Shown: positions 36,246 through 44,659 of the stretch, one piece after another
How positions within the stretch are numbered: the stretch's first letter is position 1
Layout of the letters: every line of letters starts with the position of its first letter
Source of the DNA: Flavobacterium ranwuense
Lineage (GTDB): Bacteria > Bacteroidota > Bacteroidia > Flavobacteriales > Flavobacteriaceae
Length of the DNA stretch: 64,000 nt
Assembly: GCF_004349315.1 (NCBI RefSeq)
Contig: NZ_SMLH01000004.1
Span: forward strand, 310,001-374,000
Reading direction: 5' to 3'
Made by a program: the position numbers and the translations under genes
Notes under the pieces: model-generated
Seen by the model: only the letters and a program-made list of their open reading frames with translations
Told to the model about the DNA's origin: nothing
The model's database searches: none

Positions 36246-38411
36246 ATGGTCAAAATAAAAGGTTGTCTATTTTTGTTTGTTTGTGTTTTTACTAATGCAC
36301 TTATAGGGCAGAATATTTTATTGCCGGAGAAGCAGTTTAACGAAAAGTATTTTGAGAAAAATATTTCCGATCCATATCGCTATATGGAAAAATTAGATGA
36401 TCCATTAGTCCAAAATTGGTTTAAGCAAAATAGTTTAAAAACACGTGCTTTACTGGATAATATTTCCGGTAGAAAGGAAATTGTAGATAAATTATTAGAA
36501 ATTGAAAGTAGAAAATCCTACAATATAACATCGTTAAATATTACTGATGATGATTTCTTTTTCTATTTAAAAAAAACTGATAAAGATAAAACCGGGAAAT
36601 TATATTACAAAAAATCTGAAAAAGGAGCTGAAAATTTGCTTTTCGATCCTGTTGAATATAAAAAAGGATACATAATCAATTATCTAAAACCTTCATGGGA
36701 TAATAAGATAGTTGCGTTGGGTTTATCAAAAAATGGTGAAGAAATTGGTGAGATTGTTTTTTTGGATGTAAGTACGAAAACAATCAGGCCTGAAGTTCTA
36801 CCAAATGCATGGCCCGCTGAATTAAAAGGAATAAAATGGCTTTTGGATAATTCGGGTATTATTTATCAGCACATTCCGGTTATCGATTCAAATAATAAAA
36901 ATTATCTCTTGAATACTGAATCAGTCATTTATAAATTAGGAGATGATCCATTATATCATAAAGTTGTTTTTTCAAAAAATAGTAATCCGGAATTAGCTAT
37001 CAAACCTGAAGATTTTCCTATTATTTGTGAATTCACTCCAAAGGACAAATATATTTTAAGCTTTTTAGGTGGAGCATCAAACTATTATGATTGTTTTTAC
37101 GCTAAAATTCAAGATTTTAATAAGATACAAATAGATTGGAAACCTTTATTTAAAAAAGAAGACAATATTAAAGATCAAATTGTTATCGAAGATTCTATTT
37201 ATTGTTTATCATCTAAGGAAGCGTCTAATTTTAAAATAGTTAAAGGATATATAACAAATTTTGATTCTCATAAATTAAAAACTATAGTGCCGGAAAACAA
37301 AAATGAAACTATTGATGATTTCGTTATTACAAAGGATGGATTATTTTATTCCACCACCAAAAATGGTGTAGAGGCTCATTTATATTTTGTTGATGATAAA
37401 ATAACAAAGCAAATTGTTTTACCAATTAAAGCAGGAAGATTATCAATACAAATTAAAAATAAATTTCGTTCTGACTTATGGATATCTTGCAGTGGCTGGA
37501 TTAATGCAAAGCAAAGATATAATTATGATGTTTTTAGAAATAAATTTATTGAAGCCTCTTTATCTCCAGTTATCACTTATCCGGAATATCAAAATTTTGT
37601 AGTCGAAGAAATTGAGATTCCATCGAAAGATGGAGTTTTAGTGCCTGTATCCTTAATCTATAAAAAAGGACTCAAAAAAAATAAAATGAATAATGTACTA
37701 ATAGATGGATATGGGGCATATGGAACATCTCTAACGCCTGTATTCCAGCCTATATACTTGTCTTGGGTATTGAATGGAGGCATGTATGTAGTTAGTCATG
37801 TTAGAGGAGGTGGAGAAAAAGGAGATGATTGGCATCAGGGTGGTTATAAAGCTAACAAACCTAATACTTGGAGAGATTTAATAACTACAGCAGAATATCT
37901 AATTAAAGAAAAAATAACAAATAATAATAAAATTGCCATTTCTAGCGGAAGTGCAGGGGGAATTTTAGTTGGTAGAGCTATAACAGAAAGACCAGATTTA
38001 TTTAAAGTTATGCTTTGTGAAAATGGAGATCTGAATACTTCAAGAATTAAAGAAGTCTCGAATGGACAAAACGGAATGAAAGAATTTGGTAATCCAAATA
38101 TTGAAGAAGGATTTAATGCACTCTATGAAATGGATTCATATCAGCATCTAAAAAAAGGAGCTTCATACCCAGCTTGCTTGATTTCAGTTGGAATGAATGA
38201 TGCCCGTGTCGCTCCATGGATTTCAGGTAAGTTTGTAGCCAGAATAAAAGCATCAACAATATCTCATAATCCAATTCTTTTTGCAGTGGATTATGATGCG
38301 GGTCATGGAATGGATAGTTCCAATTTACAGCTTTATAATGATTTTGCTGATGGATTTGCATTTGCCTTGTGGCAGATGGGGCATCCGAAGTTTAAGTTGA
38401 TAAAAAAGTAA
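36246..38411 (+). CDS. Secreted prolyl oligopeptidase (peptidase family S9A)
   Basis: A 721-residue serine peptidase with a signal peptide (LFLFVCVFTNALIGQ), an N-terminal DPYRYMEKLDDPLVQNWF segment typical of S9A, a beta-propeller (about 80-440) and an alpha/beta-hydrolase domain. Ser569 in SSGSAGG, Asp652 in GMNDARVAPW and His687 in YDAGHGMDS form the catalytic triad, and DGYGAYGTSLTP marks the oxyanion region. All residues are intact. Housekeeping homologues exist, but its place between the precursor and the exporter suggests it trims the exported peptide or degrades a leader. The core has one Pro, near its C-terminus. Periplasmic location is inferred from the signal peptide. Confidence 0.88.
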   Translation: MVKIKGCLFLFVCVFTNALIGQNILLPEKQFNEKYFEKNISDPYRYMEKLDDPLVQNWFKQNSLKTRALLDNISGRKEIVDKLLEIESRKSYNITSLNITDDDFFFYLKKTDKDKTGKLYYKKSEKGAENLLFDPVEYKKGYIINYLKPSWDNKIVALGLSKNGEEIGEIVFLDVSTKTIRPEVLPNAWPAELKGIKWLLDNSGIIYQHIPVIDSNNKNYLLNTESVIYKLGDDPLYHKVVFSKNSNPELAIKPEDFPIICEFTPKDKYILSFLGGASNYYDCFYAKIQDFNKIQIDWKPLFKKEDNIKDQIVIEDSIYCLSSKEASNFKIVKGYITNFDSHKLKTIVPENKNETIDDFVITKDGLFYSTTKNGVEAHLYFVDDKITKQIVLPIKAGRLSIQIKNKFRSDLWISCSGWINAKQRYNYDVFRNKFIEASLSPVITYPEYQNFVVEEIEIPSKDGVLVPVSLIYKKGLKKNKMNNVLIDGYGAYGTSLTPVFQPIYLSWVLNGGMYVVSHVRGGGEKGDDWHQGGYKANKPNTWRDLITTAEYLIKEKITNNNKIAISSGSAGGILVGRAITERPDLFKVMLCENGDLNTSRIKEVSNGQNGMKEFGNPNIEEGFNALYEMDSYQHLKKGASYPACLISVGMNDARVAPWISGKFVARIKASTISHNPILFAVDYDAGHGMDSSNLQLYNDFADGFAFALWQMGHPKFKLIKK

Positions 38412-38417
38412 TTTAGA

Positions 38418-40610
38418 TTGAAGCGATTTCCTCATTATTTACAGAATGATTATAAAGACTGCGGACCAACCTGCCTAAAAATCATTGCCAAACATTACGG
38501 CAAAACTATAAACATACAAGCGTTACGCAATTTATCAGAAACCACACGTGAAGGAAGCAATCTGCTATTTCTAAGCGATGCTGCCGAGAAAATAGGTTTT
38601 CGAACATTAGGTGCAAAACTCAATCTAAAAAGATTAGATGAAGCGCCATTGCCTTGCGTGTTGCATTGGAACAAAGAACATTATGTAGTCTTATACAAGA
38701 TTAAAAAGGGTAACTATTTTATTTCAGATCCTGGGTTTGGATTAATAGAATACAACCAACAAGATTTTATCAAATTCTGGATAGGTAATAATGCCACTGA
38801 AACCACAGAGGAAGGCATAGCTTTATTACTTGAACCTACGCCAAAATTCTTTCAGTCAGAATTTGATAAGGAAGATAAAAAAGGATTAGGATTTGGTTTA
38901 TTATCCCAATATGTATTGAGATACAAATCCTTTTTAATGCAGTTAAGCATTGGTTTATTAGCGAGCAGTTTGTTGCAGCTTATTTTTCCTTTCCTAACAC
39001 AAAGTATTGTCGATGTTGGGATTCAAAACCAGAATATTCATTTTATCTATTTAATTCTGTTTGCACAACTGTTTCTTTTCGCAGGTAGAACAGGCTTGGA
39101 ACTCATTCGAAGTTGGATATTGTTGCATCTTTCTACTCGAATAAACATATCCTTGATTTCGGATTTCTTTATTAAATTAATGAATTTGCCGATTTCCTTT
39201 TTTGATGTTAGGATGACGGGCGATATCATGCAACGTATTAATGATCATCATCGTATTGAGCGAATACTTACCACTTCATCATTAAACGTATTGTTCTCGG
39301 TAATCAATATGTTTATTATGGGAGGGGTTTTGGCGTATTATAACCTACAAATATTCTTCGTCTTTTTTGCGGGAAGTTTATTGTATTTCGGTTGGATAAC
39401 CTTGTTTTTAAAAAGAAGGGAAGCACTGGATTATAAAAGATTTTCAGAAGTCAGTCAAGAGCAAAGCAAAGTCATGGAGCTCATCAACGGGATGCAGGAA
39501 ATAAAATTGCACAACGCCGAGAAACAAAAACGCTGGGGATGGGAATATGTCCAAGCGAGATTGTTTCGGGTTTCTATAAAAGGCTTGGTTCTGGAACAAA
39601 CGCAAACCATAGGCTCATCAGTAATAAATGAGTTAAAGAATATTTTCATTATTTTTCTTTCGGCAAAATTGGTTATCGACGGACAAATAACCCTAGGAAT
39701 GATGATGGCAATTACCAGCATTGTGGGGAGCTTGGATGGTCCAATTATGCAACTAATTAATTTTGTTAGAGAATTACAAGATGCCAAAATATCGCTTGCC
39801 CGACTTTCTGAAATTCATAACAAAGAGGACGAAACTCAACAAGAAGTCCATCAAACACATGATATTCCAAAAGATTGTGCTATTCAAATAAAGGATCTTT
39901 CCTATCGTTATTTGGGATCGGATATTCCGGTTTTAAAAAATTTGAACTTGATCATTCCTGCTCACAAAGTAACTGCCATTGTGGGGGTTAGCGGAAGTGG
40001 TAAAACCACCTTAATGAAACTATTGCTTAAATTCTACGAGCCTAACAAAGGAGAAATTAATATAGGGAATACTTCACTTGCAACTATTGCTCAAAAATCA
40101 TGGCGTGCTAACATTGGAGCCGTAATGCAGGAAGGGTTTGTTTTTAATGATACCATTGCGAATAATATCGCTGTAGGGGTTGATAATATTAACAAAGAAC
40201 GACTGGTATATGCTGCTGATGTTGCCAACATAAAAGATTATATTTCTGGTTTGCCACTGGGATATAATACCAAAATTGGTTCCGAAGGAGTTGGTATGAG
40301 CACAGGACAAAAACAACGTTTATTAATCGCTAGAGCCGTGTATAAAAATCCTGAAATGTTGTTTTTTGACGAAGCTACTTCGGCATTGGATGCCAATAAT
40401 GAAAAAGAAATTATGGGAAAATTGGATATTTTCTTTAAAAATAAAACCGTGGTTGTGATTGCGCATCGATTAAGCACGGTTATGAATGCAGATCAAATTG
40501 TTGTTCTGGATAAAGGAAAAATTATTGAAATGGGGAATCATTCCGCATTGGTAGAACAAAAAGGGAATTATTTCGAATTGGTTCGGAATCAATTGCAATT
40601 AGGGAATTAA
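38418..40610 (+). CDS. Peptidase-containing ABC transporter (C39 domain)
   Basis: A 730-residue exporter that appears to start at TTG 38418, because the conserved text KRFPHYLQNDYKDCGPTCLK begins there and no ATG is near. The C39 peptidase domain (about 1-130) has Cys15 in DCGPTCL, the His of HWNKEHYVVLY and the Asp of ISDPGFG. The membrane domain has about six helices (170-440). The ATPase (about 480-730) has GVSGSGKTTL, STGQKQRLLIARA and LLFFDEATSALD-type motifs, all intact. Such transporters cut after a double glycine and export the core peptide, which fits the VGG leader at 36055-36207. It is followed by its HlyD-type partner. Confidence 0.95.
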   Translation: MKRFPHYLQNDYKDCGPTCLKIIAKHYGKTINIQALRNLSETTREGSNLLFLSDAAEKIGFRTLGAKLNLKRLDEAPLPCVLHWNKEHYVVLYKIKKGNYFISDPGFGLIEYNQQDFIKFWIGNNATETTEEGIALLLEPTPKFFQSEFDKEDKKGLGFGLLSQYVLRYKSFLMQLSIGLLASSLLQLIFPFLTQSIVDVGIQNQNIHFIYLILFAQLFLFAGRTGLELIRSWILLHLSTRINISLISDFFIKLMNLPISFFDVRMTGDIMQRINDHHRIERILTTSSLNVLFSVINMFIMGGVLAYYNLQIFFVFFAGSLLYFGWITLFLKRREALDYKRFSEVSQEQSKVMELINGMQEIKLHNAEKQKRWGWEYVQARLFRVSIKGLVLEQTQTIGSSVINELKNIFIIFLSAKLVIDGQITLGMMMAITSIVGSLDGPIMQLINFVRELQDAKISLARLSEIHNKEDETQQEVHQTHDIPKDCAIQIKDLSYRYLGSDIPVLKNLNLIIPAHKVTAIVGVSGSGKTTLMKLLLKFYEPNKGEINIGNTSLATIAQKSWRANIGAVMQEGFVFNDTIANNIAVGVDNINKERLVYAADVANIKDYISGLPLGYNTKIGSEGVGMSTGQKQRLLIARAVYKNPEMLFFDEATSALDANNEKEIMGKLDIFFKNKTVVVIAHRLSTVMNADQIVVLDKGKIIEMGNHSALVEQKGNYFELVRNQLQLGN

Positions 40611-40611
40611 A

Positions 40612-40634
40612 GCCCCCCTAACCCCAAAAGGGGG
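40612..40634. repeat. Short GC-rich palindrome (CCCCCTAACCCC/GGGGG type)
   Basis: GCCCCCCTAACCCC followed by AAAAGGGGG forms a hairpin in the 81-nt gap between the exporter gene and the HlyD gene. The GC block stands out in AT-rich sequence and is the kind of dispersed intergenic repeat found many times in Flavobacterium genomes. It could act as a weak attenuator between the two genes. Confidence 0.6.
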
Positions 40635-40691
40635 AATGAATGTGGTTTGAAGATTAACGATTTTAGAGTTAAGAAGGAAAGAGATTAAATA

Positions 40692-41981
40692 ATGGCCACA
40701 AATAAAGAAATAGAGTTAAGAAGCGAAGAAGTACAAGATATACTCACGCGTGTCCCGCATTGGATGATCCGTTGGGGCACGGTTTTAATTTTTGGAATTA
40801 TCATGATGCTATTTTTTGTCTCCTGGTTTGTGAAATATCCAGATGTTATTACAACGGAAGTTGTGATTACGACCAACATACCGCCTGAAAAGCTGGTAGC
40901 CAAAACTTCTGGGCGAATTGAAGCTGTTTTAATAACGGATAAGACCAGAGTTAAAGTAAACATACCATTGGCAATAATTGAAAATCCGGCTAATTATAGG
41001 GACGTGTTTTTATTGAAAAGTATCATTGACACTATAAATATCAATGCTAAAAATAATCATTTCCCTTTTGAATTATTGAAAAATAAGCAGTTGGGCGATA
41101 TTGAAAGTGCTTTTTCGATTTTCCAAAAAGACTATATAGCCAATAAGCTCAATACGGACTTACGCCCTTTTCAAATCGAAAATAGGGCGCAGCTTTCAGA
41201 AAGTGTGCAGATTAGGGAGCGTCTAAGTCTTTTACAACAGCAAAAAAGCATCAATGAATCGGAATTACTGCTTCAAAAAAATGATGTGAATCGATTTGAA
41301 ACGCTGTTTAATAAAGGAGTTGTGTCGGCACAAGATTTTGAAAATAAAAAACTAGGATACCTTCAAGCCCAAAAGAATTACAAAAGTCTATTGAGCAGTA
41401 TTTCGCAATTAAAGTCATCCTTGATTGATAATAACAGAAACAGTGAAGGAACGAGAATCAGCGGTACTAAAGAAGAAGTTAATTTGGAAGGGAATAGAAT
41501 GCAGTCTTTTTATCAATTGAGAAAAGTAATAAAAGATTGGGAATTGGCTTATGTGCTGAAATCATCTATTGAAGGACAAGTTACCTTTTTGCAAGTTTGG
41601 ACGGAGAACCAGACTATAACTGCTGGTGACAATGTGTTCTCTATAATTCCAGTCGTGGAAATGGGGTATGTGGGTAAAGTAAAAGCCTTGGCTCAAAATT
41701 CAGGAAAGATCAGAGTGGGTCAAAGAGTCAATATTCGTTTGGCAAATTTCCCTGATAGAGAGTTTGGCGTGCTGAGTGGTAAAGTGAAAAATATTTCTCT
41801 TGTTCCTGACAAGGAAGGTAACTTATTATTGGATATTTCGCTTCCGGGAAACTTGAAAACAAATTATAATAAGGTCATTCCTTTTCAACAGGAAATGAAA
41901 GGTTCCGCCGAAATTGTTACAGAAGATTTGCGTTTAATAGAACGACTGTTGTATCAGTTTAGGGATGTTTTTAGGAGGTAA
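40692..41981 (+). CDS. HlyD-family membrane fusion protein for peptide export
   Basis: A 429-residue adaptor with one N-terminal membrane helix (about 30-52, LIFGIIMMLFFVSWFVKYPD), a biotinyl-lipoyl-like segment (PEKLVAKTSGRIEAVLITD), a long coiled-coil hairpin (about 160-270, with LQQQKSINESELLLQKNDVN) and a C-terminal beta-barrel with VGQRVNIRLANFPDREFG. It links the inner-membrane C39 exporter to an outer-membrane channel. It is the last gene of the locus, only 6 nt before the end of a convergent integrase remnant. No TolC-like gene is present in the window, so the outer-membrane part must be shared. Confidence 0.92.
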   Translation: MATNKEIELRSEEVQDILTRVPHWMIRWGTVLIFGIIMMLFFVSWFVKYPDVITTEVVITTNIPPEKLVAKTSGRIEAVLITDKTRVKVNIPLAIIENPANYRDVFLLKSIIDTININAKNNHFPFELLKNKQLGDIESAFSIFQKDYIANKLNTDLRPFQIENRAQLSESVQIRERLSLLQQQKSINESELLLQKNDVNRFETLFNKGVVSAQDFENKKLGYLQAQKNYKSLLSSISQLKSSLIDNNRNSEGTRISGTKEEVNLEGNRMQSFYQLRKVIKDWELAYVLKSSIEGQVTFLQVWTENQTITAGDNVFSIIPVVEMGYVGKVKALAQNSGKIRVGQRVNIRLANFPDREFGVLSGKVKNISLVPDKEGNLLLDISLPGNLKTNYNKVIPFQQEMKGSAEIVTEDLRLIERLLYQFRDVFRR

Positions 41982-41987
41982 TTCACT

Positions 41988-42150
41988 CTATATAATCTTC
42001 ACATTTGAGCTTAAATTAGAATTTACAGCATCCCATTTGTTTCTTAAAATTATCATATTCTCGCTCACTTTTTTATCTAATATTTTAGCATAATGCTGCG
42101 TAGTCTGTATGTTTTTATGCCCAAGCATTTTGCTTACGGTTTCAATTGAT
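41988..42150 (-). pseudogene. C-terminal remnant of a tyrosine recombinase (integrase)
   Basis: On the minus strand the frame SIETVSKMLGHKNIQTTQHY then AKILDKKVSENMIILRNKW and a stop (TAG at 41988-41990) matches the end of phage/conjugative-transposon tyrosine recombinases, with the conserved LGHxxIxTTxxYA box and the catalytic Tyr. Only about 54 residues remain; upstream the frame runs into unrelated sequence, where another small frame overlaps. No catalytic Arg region is left, so the protein is dead. It is a fossil of the element that probably brought in the left-hand region. Confidence 0.85.
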
Positions 42151-42370
42151 TTCGCATACGTTCGATTTCTGCCCGCTGCTGTTTTGCTTTTTCATTATAC
42201 GTCTTTTGCCTTCTTTCGAAAGTGACTTGTTTCAGGTGAAGTTCTTTGTTTATTCGAGCAAGTTTTTTTTCCAAGACCAAAGTCTCATTATGATTATAAT
42301 TGTACATAATTAATAACACTGCAATGATGATCAAAGAAAAAACAAGTTTTAATTGGTGTTGTTTTAGCAT
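42134..42370 (-). CDS. Hypothetical small membrane-anchored coiled-coil protein (78 aa)
   Basis: A 78-residue frame from ATG 42370 with one membrane helix (LKLVFSLIIIAVLLIMYNY, about 8-26) and a strongly charged helical tail (KKLARINKELHLKQVTFERR to RAEIERMRNQLKP) that looks like a coiled coil. It ends inside the first bases of the integrase remnant. Amino-acid composition looks protein-like rather than random, and a longer start at 42478 looks less natural. No family known. It may be real cargo of the island or a frame created at the deletion junction. Confidence 0.4.
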   Translation of the reverse strand: MLKQHQLKLVFSLIIIAVLLIMYNYNHNETLVLEKKLARINKELHLKQVTFERRQKTYNEKAKQQRAEIERMRNQLKP

Positions 42371-43024
42371 TTCAATTATTTTTAATAACAAACGGTAAGA
42401 GTTTAAAATGTTCTTTTGGGAAAATTTCCAGACTAAGATAAATGCACTACAATTTACAAAAAAACTATTCCATATCAACTTATATTTGTATTCTAGATAT
42501 TTATGAAGTACTTTTTAGCAGGTAATTTGAAAATTGTCTTTTAATTACCTGAATTGAGATGTCTATTTCAAACTAATTGATACCAAACAACATTAAGGAT
42601 GTAATCACTTTTCAAAAGCCATTCAAATTGTTCTAAATTTTGGTATTTATTCGGGCAGAGCCAGTGGTAAAAAAAGCATTCACAGGATCGTAAGGGCATA
42701 GTTCTTTTTCTGGTGACAATAAACAGTATGGAGCATAAGTTAAAAATTTAATATTGCAAAAGATAATTTCCTTCAAACAAACACTTTAATTTCTTTAATG
42801 GAACAAAATTTTAATAATAATTTCCATTCCAAAGTGGGAATTTCAGGAATAAATAGTAAATTTGCTTTCAATCAGAAGGATTATAACGTTCTTTAAAATT
42901 CAATAAGTTTCATGCAGGGTCTTTTTAAGATATTGGAAATAAAAGATGATAATTGTGGCACTTTCGTGGCACTCTTATTCTCAAAGAAAAAATAAGTAAG
43001 CGTTTACGTGGGTTTCGTCCAATA

Positions 43025-43047
43025 GGTTCGAACCCCTCATCGCCCAC
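43025..43047 (+). other. Isolated 3' end of a tRNA gene (T-loop plus acceptor), probable attachment site
   Basis: GGTTCGAACCCCTCATCGCC followed by CAC has the T-loop TTCGAAC, the 3' side of the T-stem and acceptor-like sequence, but the bases before it (ATA) do not pair and no anticodon or D arm precedes it. The complement translates as the familiar tRNA-derived VGDEGFEP. Integration of an element at the 3' end of a tRNA gene leaves just such a fragment at the distal border. The integrase remnant lies 0.9 kb to the left, consistent with an attachment scar. Confidence 0.6.
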
Positions 43048-43069
43048 AAGTTTAATAACAAATGATTTC

Positions 43070-43105
43070 AAAAGCCGATAAATCCTAAGATTTATCGGCT
43101 TTTTT
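43070..43105 (+). terminator. Rho-independent terminator
   Basis: Perfect 11-bp stem GCCGATAAATC (43074-43084), loop CTAA, GATTTATCGGC (43089-43099), flanked by an A run and followed by a T run. It sits 23 nt after the tRNA 3' end and probably was the native terminator of that tRNA gene. Confidence 0.85.
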
Positions 43106-43421
43106 CTTTTGGACATACTTCAAAATTATTCATTCAATCTTATGGATCAAGTTCAAAAAGATTGGATAATCTGAATAAGAAAAGATCTATTTTGCTCAAA
43201 CCCATAAAACGACTTCTAAAAGCTTTTATTTTAGCATTAAAAGATTCTGGTGATGATTAGTACTTCGATATTAAAATAGTTTAGTATTGATTAGTAATTA
43301 AAAGTTATTGTATTGAGAAGAATACTGAAGTTTTTAAACCCGGATTCTTCAACTTTAAACTATTCAAGAAGTAAAACTTCTTAAAAATTTAAGAATCACT
43401 TTTTTATAAGAAATTTTTTGT

Positions 43422-43429
43422 TATTTTTG
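43422..43429 (+). promoter_or_regulatory. Putative -7 element
   Basis: TATTTTTG matches TAnnTTTG, 28 nt before the preferred ATG at 43457. It lies inside the longer reading frame that begins at 43418, which supports the later start. No clear -33 TTG. Confidence 0.5.
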
Positions 43430-43456
43430 AACAAATTTTCAAAAACAAAAAATACT

Positions 43457-44650
43457 ATGAAATTAAATTACCTACTAGGATTTGTATTTTTTTTGTCGCT
43501 GTTTGCAAAGGCAAATGCGCAAAGCATTTCTTCAGAAGTTGTAGAATACCAACTTTTAAGAGAACCAAAGATTATGATTGAAAATGGTTCTCGACAATAT
43601 TCAGTTGCTGTTACTTCACCTTATAATTTAACTAGCGATGAAGTTTATGCTCAATCAAAGGTTGATTTTCAAAATGAATTAGACAACTTTGATAAAAAAG
43701 CTGCAAATAGTGAAAAAGAGTTTCAACAGAAGCTAGTAGATTACGACAGTGATGTTGCAAAAGCAAAAGAAAAATACAAATTAGAATCTGAAGAATTTAA
43801 AAAATTAACCTTATTAGAGCGTTTAACCTTGACAGATAAAGGACAAAACCCTAGACTTAGAATTCCAAACAGACCAATTTATGTAGCGCCAACAAAACCG
43901 GTTTACCAAGAACCAAATCTTCAAGATTATGTTATTATAGACAATAATGTATTGGTCTCACAGGTAAATATTGATGGATTTACCAAAGACGGAAATTATT
44001 TGACTATTACATTAGATATCAAAAAAACAAACTTTCAAGACAATTCCGGGCAAACTTATGCCAACCAACCTACAACGCTGATTGTAAAACAAAATGGACA
44101 GGAAAAGATAAACAAAACCTTTTTTCAGGAATATAAGTACATTAGCTCATCACCTACAAACAACATCAATAAACCTCGTGAAGAACAACAGCATTTGAAA
44201 AAAGTAATCGCTTTTATAAATGAGTATTTAAATGAAACATTTGCTTTCAAGACTATAAGATACAGTGTAAGACTTCAGAGTGTTAAAAACAAAGGACAAT
44301 ACGACGATTTAGAAAAAGCAGATATTTATGTTTCGACTAATTTGAAAAAATTAAACCCTACAAATCCACAAATTAACGCTGCTGCCTTTACGGGAATGCA
44401 AAAAGGAATTGATATTTGGAGAGAAACGCTTGCAAAGGTTAATTATAAAGATTCCAAAGCTGATTTTAATCCTAAAATTGGCAAGTTTATTTATTTTAAT
44501 TTAATGAATTTGAATCTGGCATTAGATAAAAAAGCAGAAGCAGAAAAGGTTTTAAACGAGATGCAGGAAAATTTAATCTACATGAAGTTGAACTCAACTG
44601 AAGAAACGGAGTTAAAAGCTATCGAAAACCAAATCTATAAAACTACCTAA
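43457..44650 (+). CDS. Secreted protein of unknown function (397 aa)
   Basis: From ATG 43457 the protein begins MKLNYLLGFVFFLSLFAKANA, a signal peptide; the ATG at 43418 would put 13 basic residues before it and overlaps a putative promoter. A charged helical stretch (about 65-120, EKEFQQKLVDYDSDVAKAKE) precedes a Pro-rich PNRPIYVAPTKPVYQEPN segment. The rest is a mixed alpha/beta region with conserved-looking NINKPREEQQHLKKVIAFIN and a helical tail (LALDKKAEAEKVLNEMQENL) that resembles a TPR end. No family recognised. It is 9 nt before another secreted protein gene, so the two probably work together. Confidence 0.7.
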   Translation: MKLNYLLGFVFFLSLFAKANAQSISSEVVEYQLLREPKIMIENGSRQYSVAVTSPYNLTSDEVYAQSKVDFQNELDNFDKKAANSEKEFQQKLVDYDSDVAKAKEKYKLESEEFKKLTLLERLTLTDKGQNPRLRIPNRPIYVAPTKPVYQEPNLQDYVIIDNNVLVSQVNIDGFTKDGNYLTITLDIKKTNFQDNSGQTYANQPTTLIVKQNGQEKINKTFFQEYKYISSSPTNNINKPREEQQHLKKVIAFINEYLNETFAFKTIRYSVRLQSVKNKGQYDDLEKADIYVSTNLKKLNPTNPQINAAAFTGMQKGIDIWRETLAKVNYKDSKADFNPKIGKFIYFNLMNLNLALDKKAEAEKVLNEMQENLIYMKLNSTEETELKAIENQIYKTT

Positions 44651-44659
44651 AAACAAAAT

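Larger units (their letters stand above)
42371..43456. other. Gene-poor junction between island and core
   Basis: About 1.1 kb without an intact gene. Around 42580-42760 the minus strand gives short readable pieces (for example YDPVNAFFTTGSARINTKI before a stop) that may be a decayed gene, but I cannot name it. A GTGGCACT octamer is repeated at about 42956-42973. A tRNA 3' end and a strong hairpin follow (listed separately); 43110-43400 shows nothing further. Confidence 0.6.

Noticed and set aside
42973..43047. Intact tRNA gene
   Set aside because: Only the T-loop and 3' acceptor part are recognisable; the T-stem partner, anticodon arm and D arm are missing.
42925..43116. 63-residue minus-strand frame containing VGDEGFEP
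   Set aside because: This peptide is the translation of a tRNA 3' end on the opposite strand, not a protein gene.
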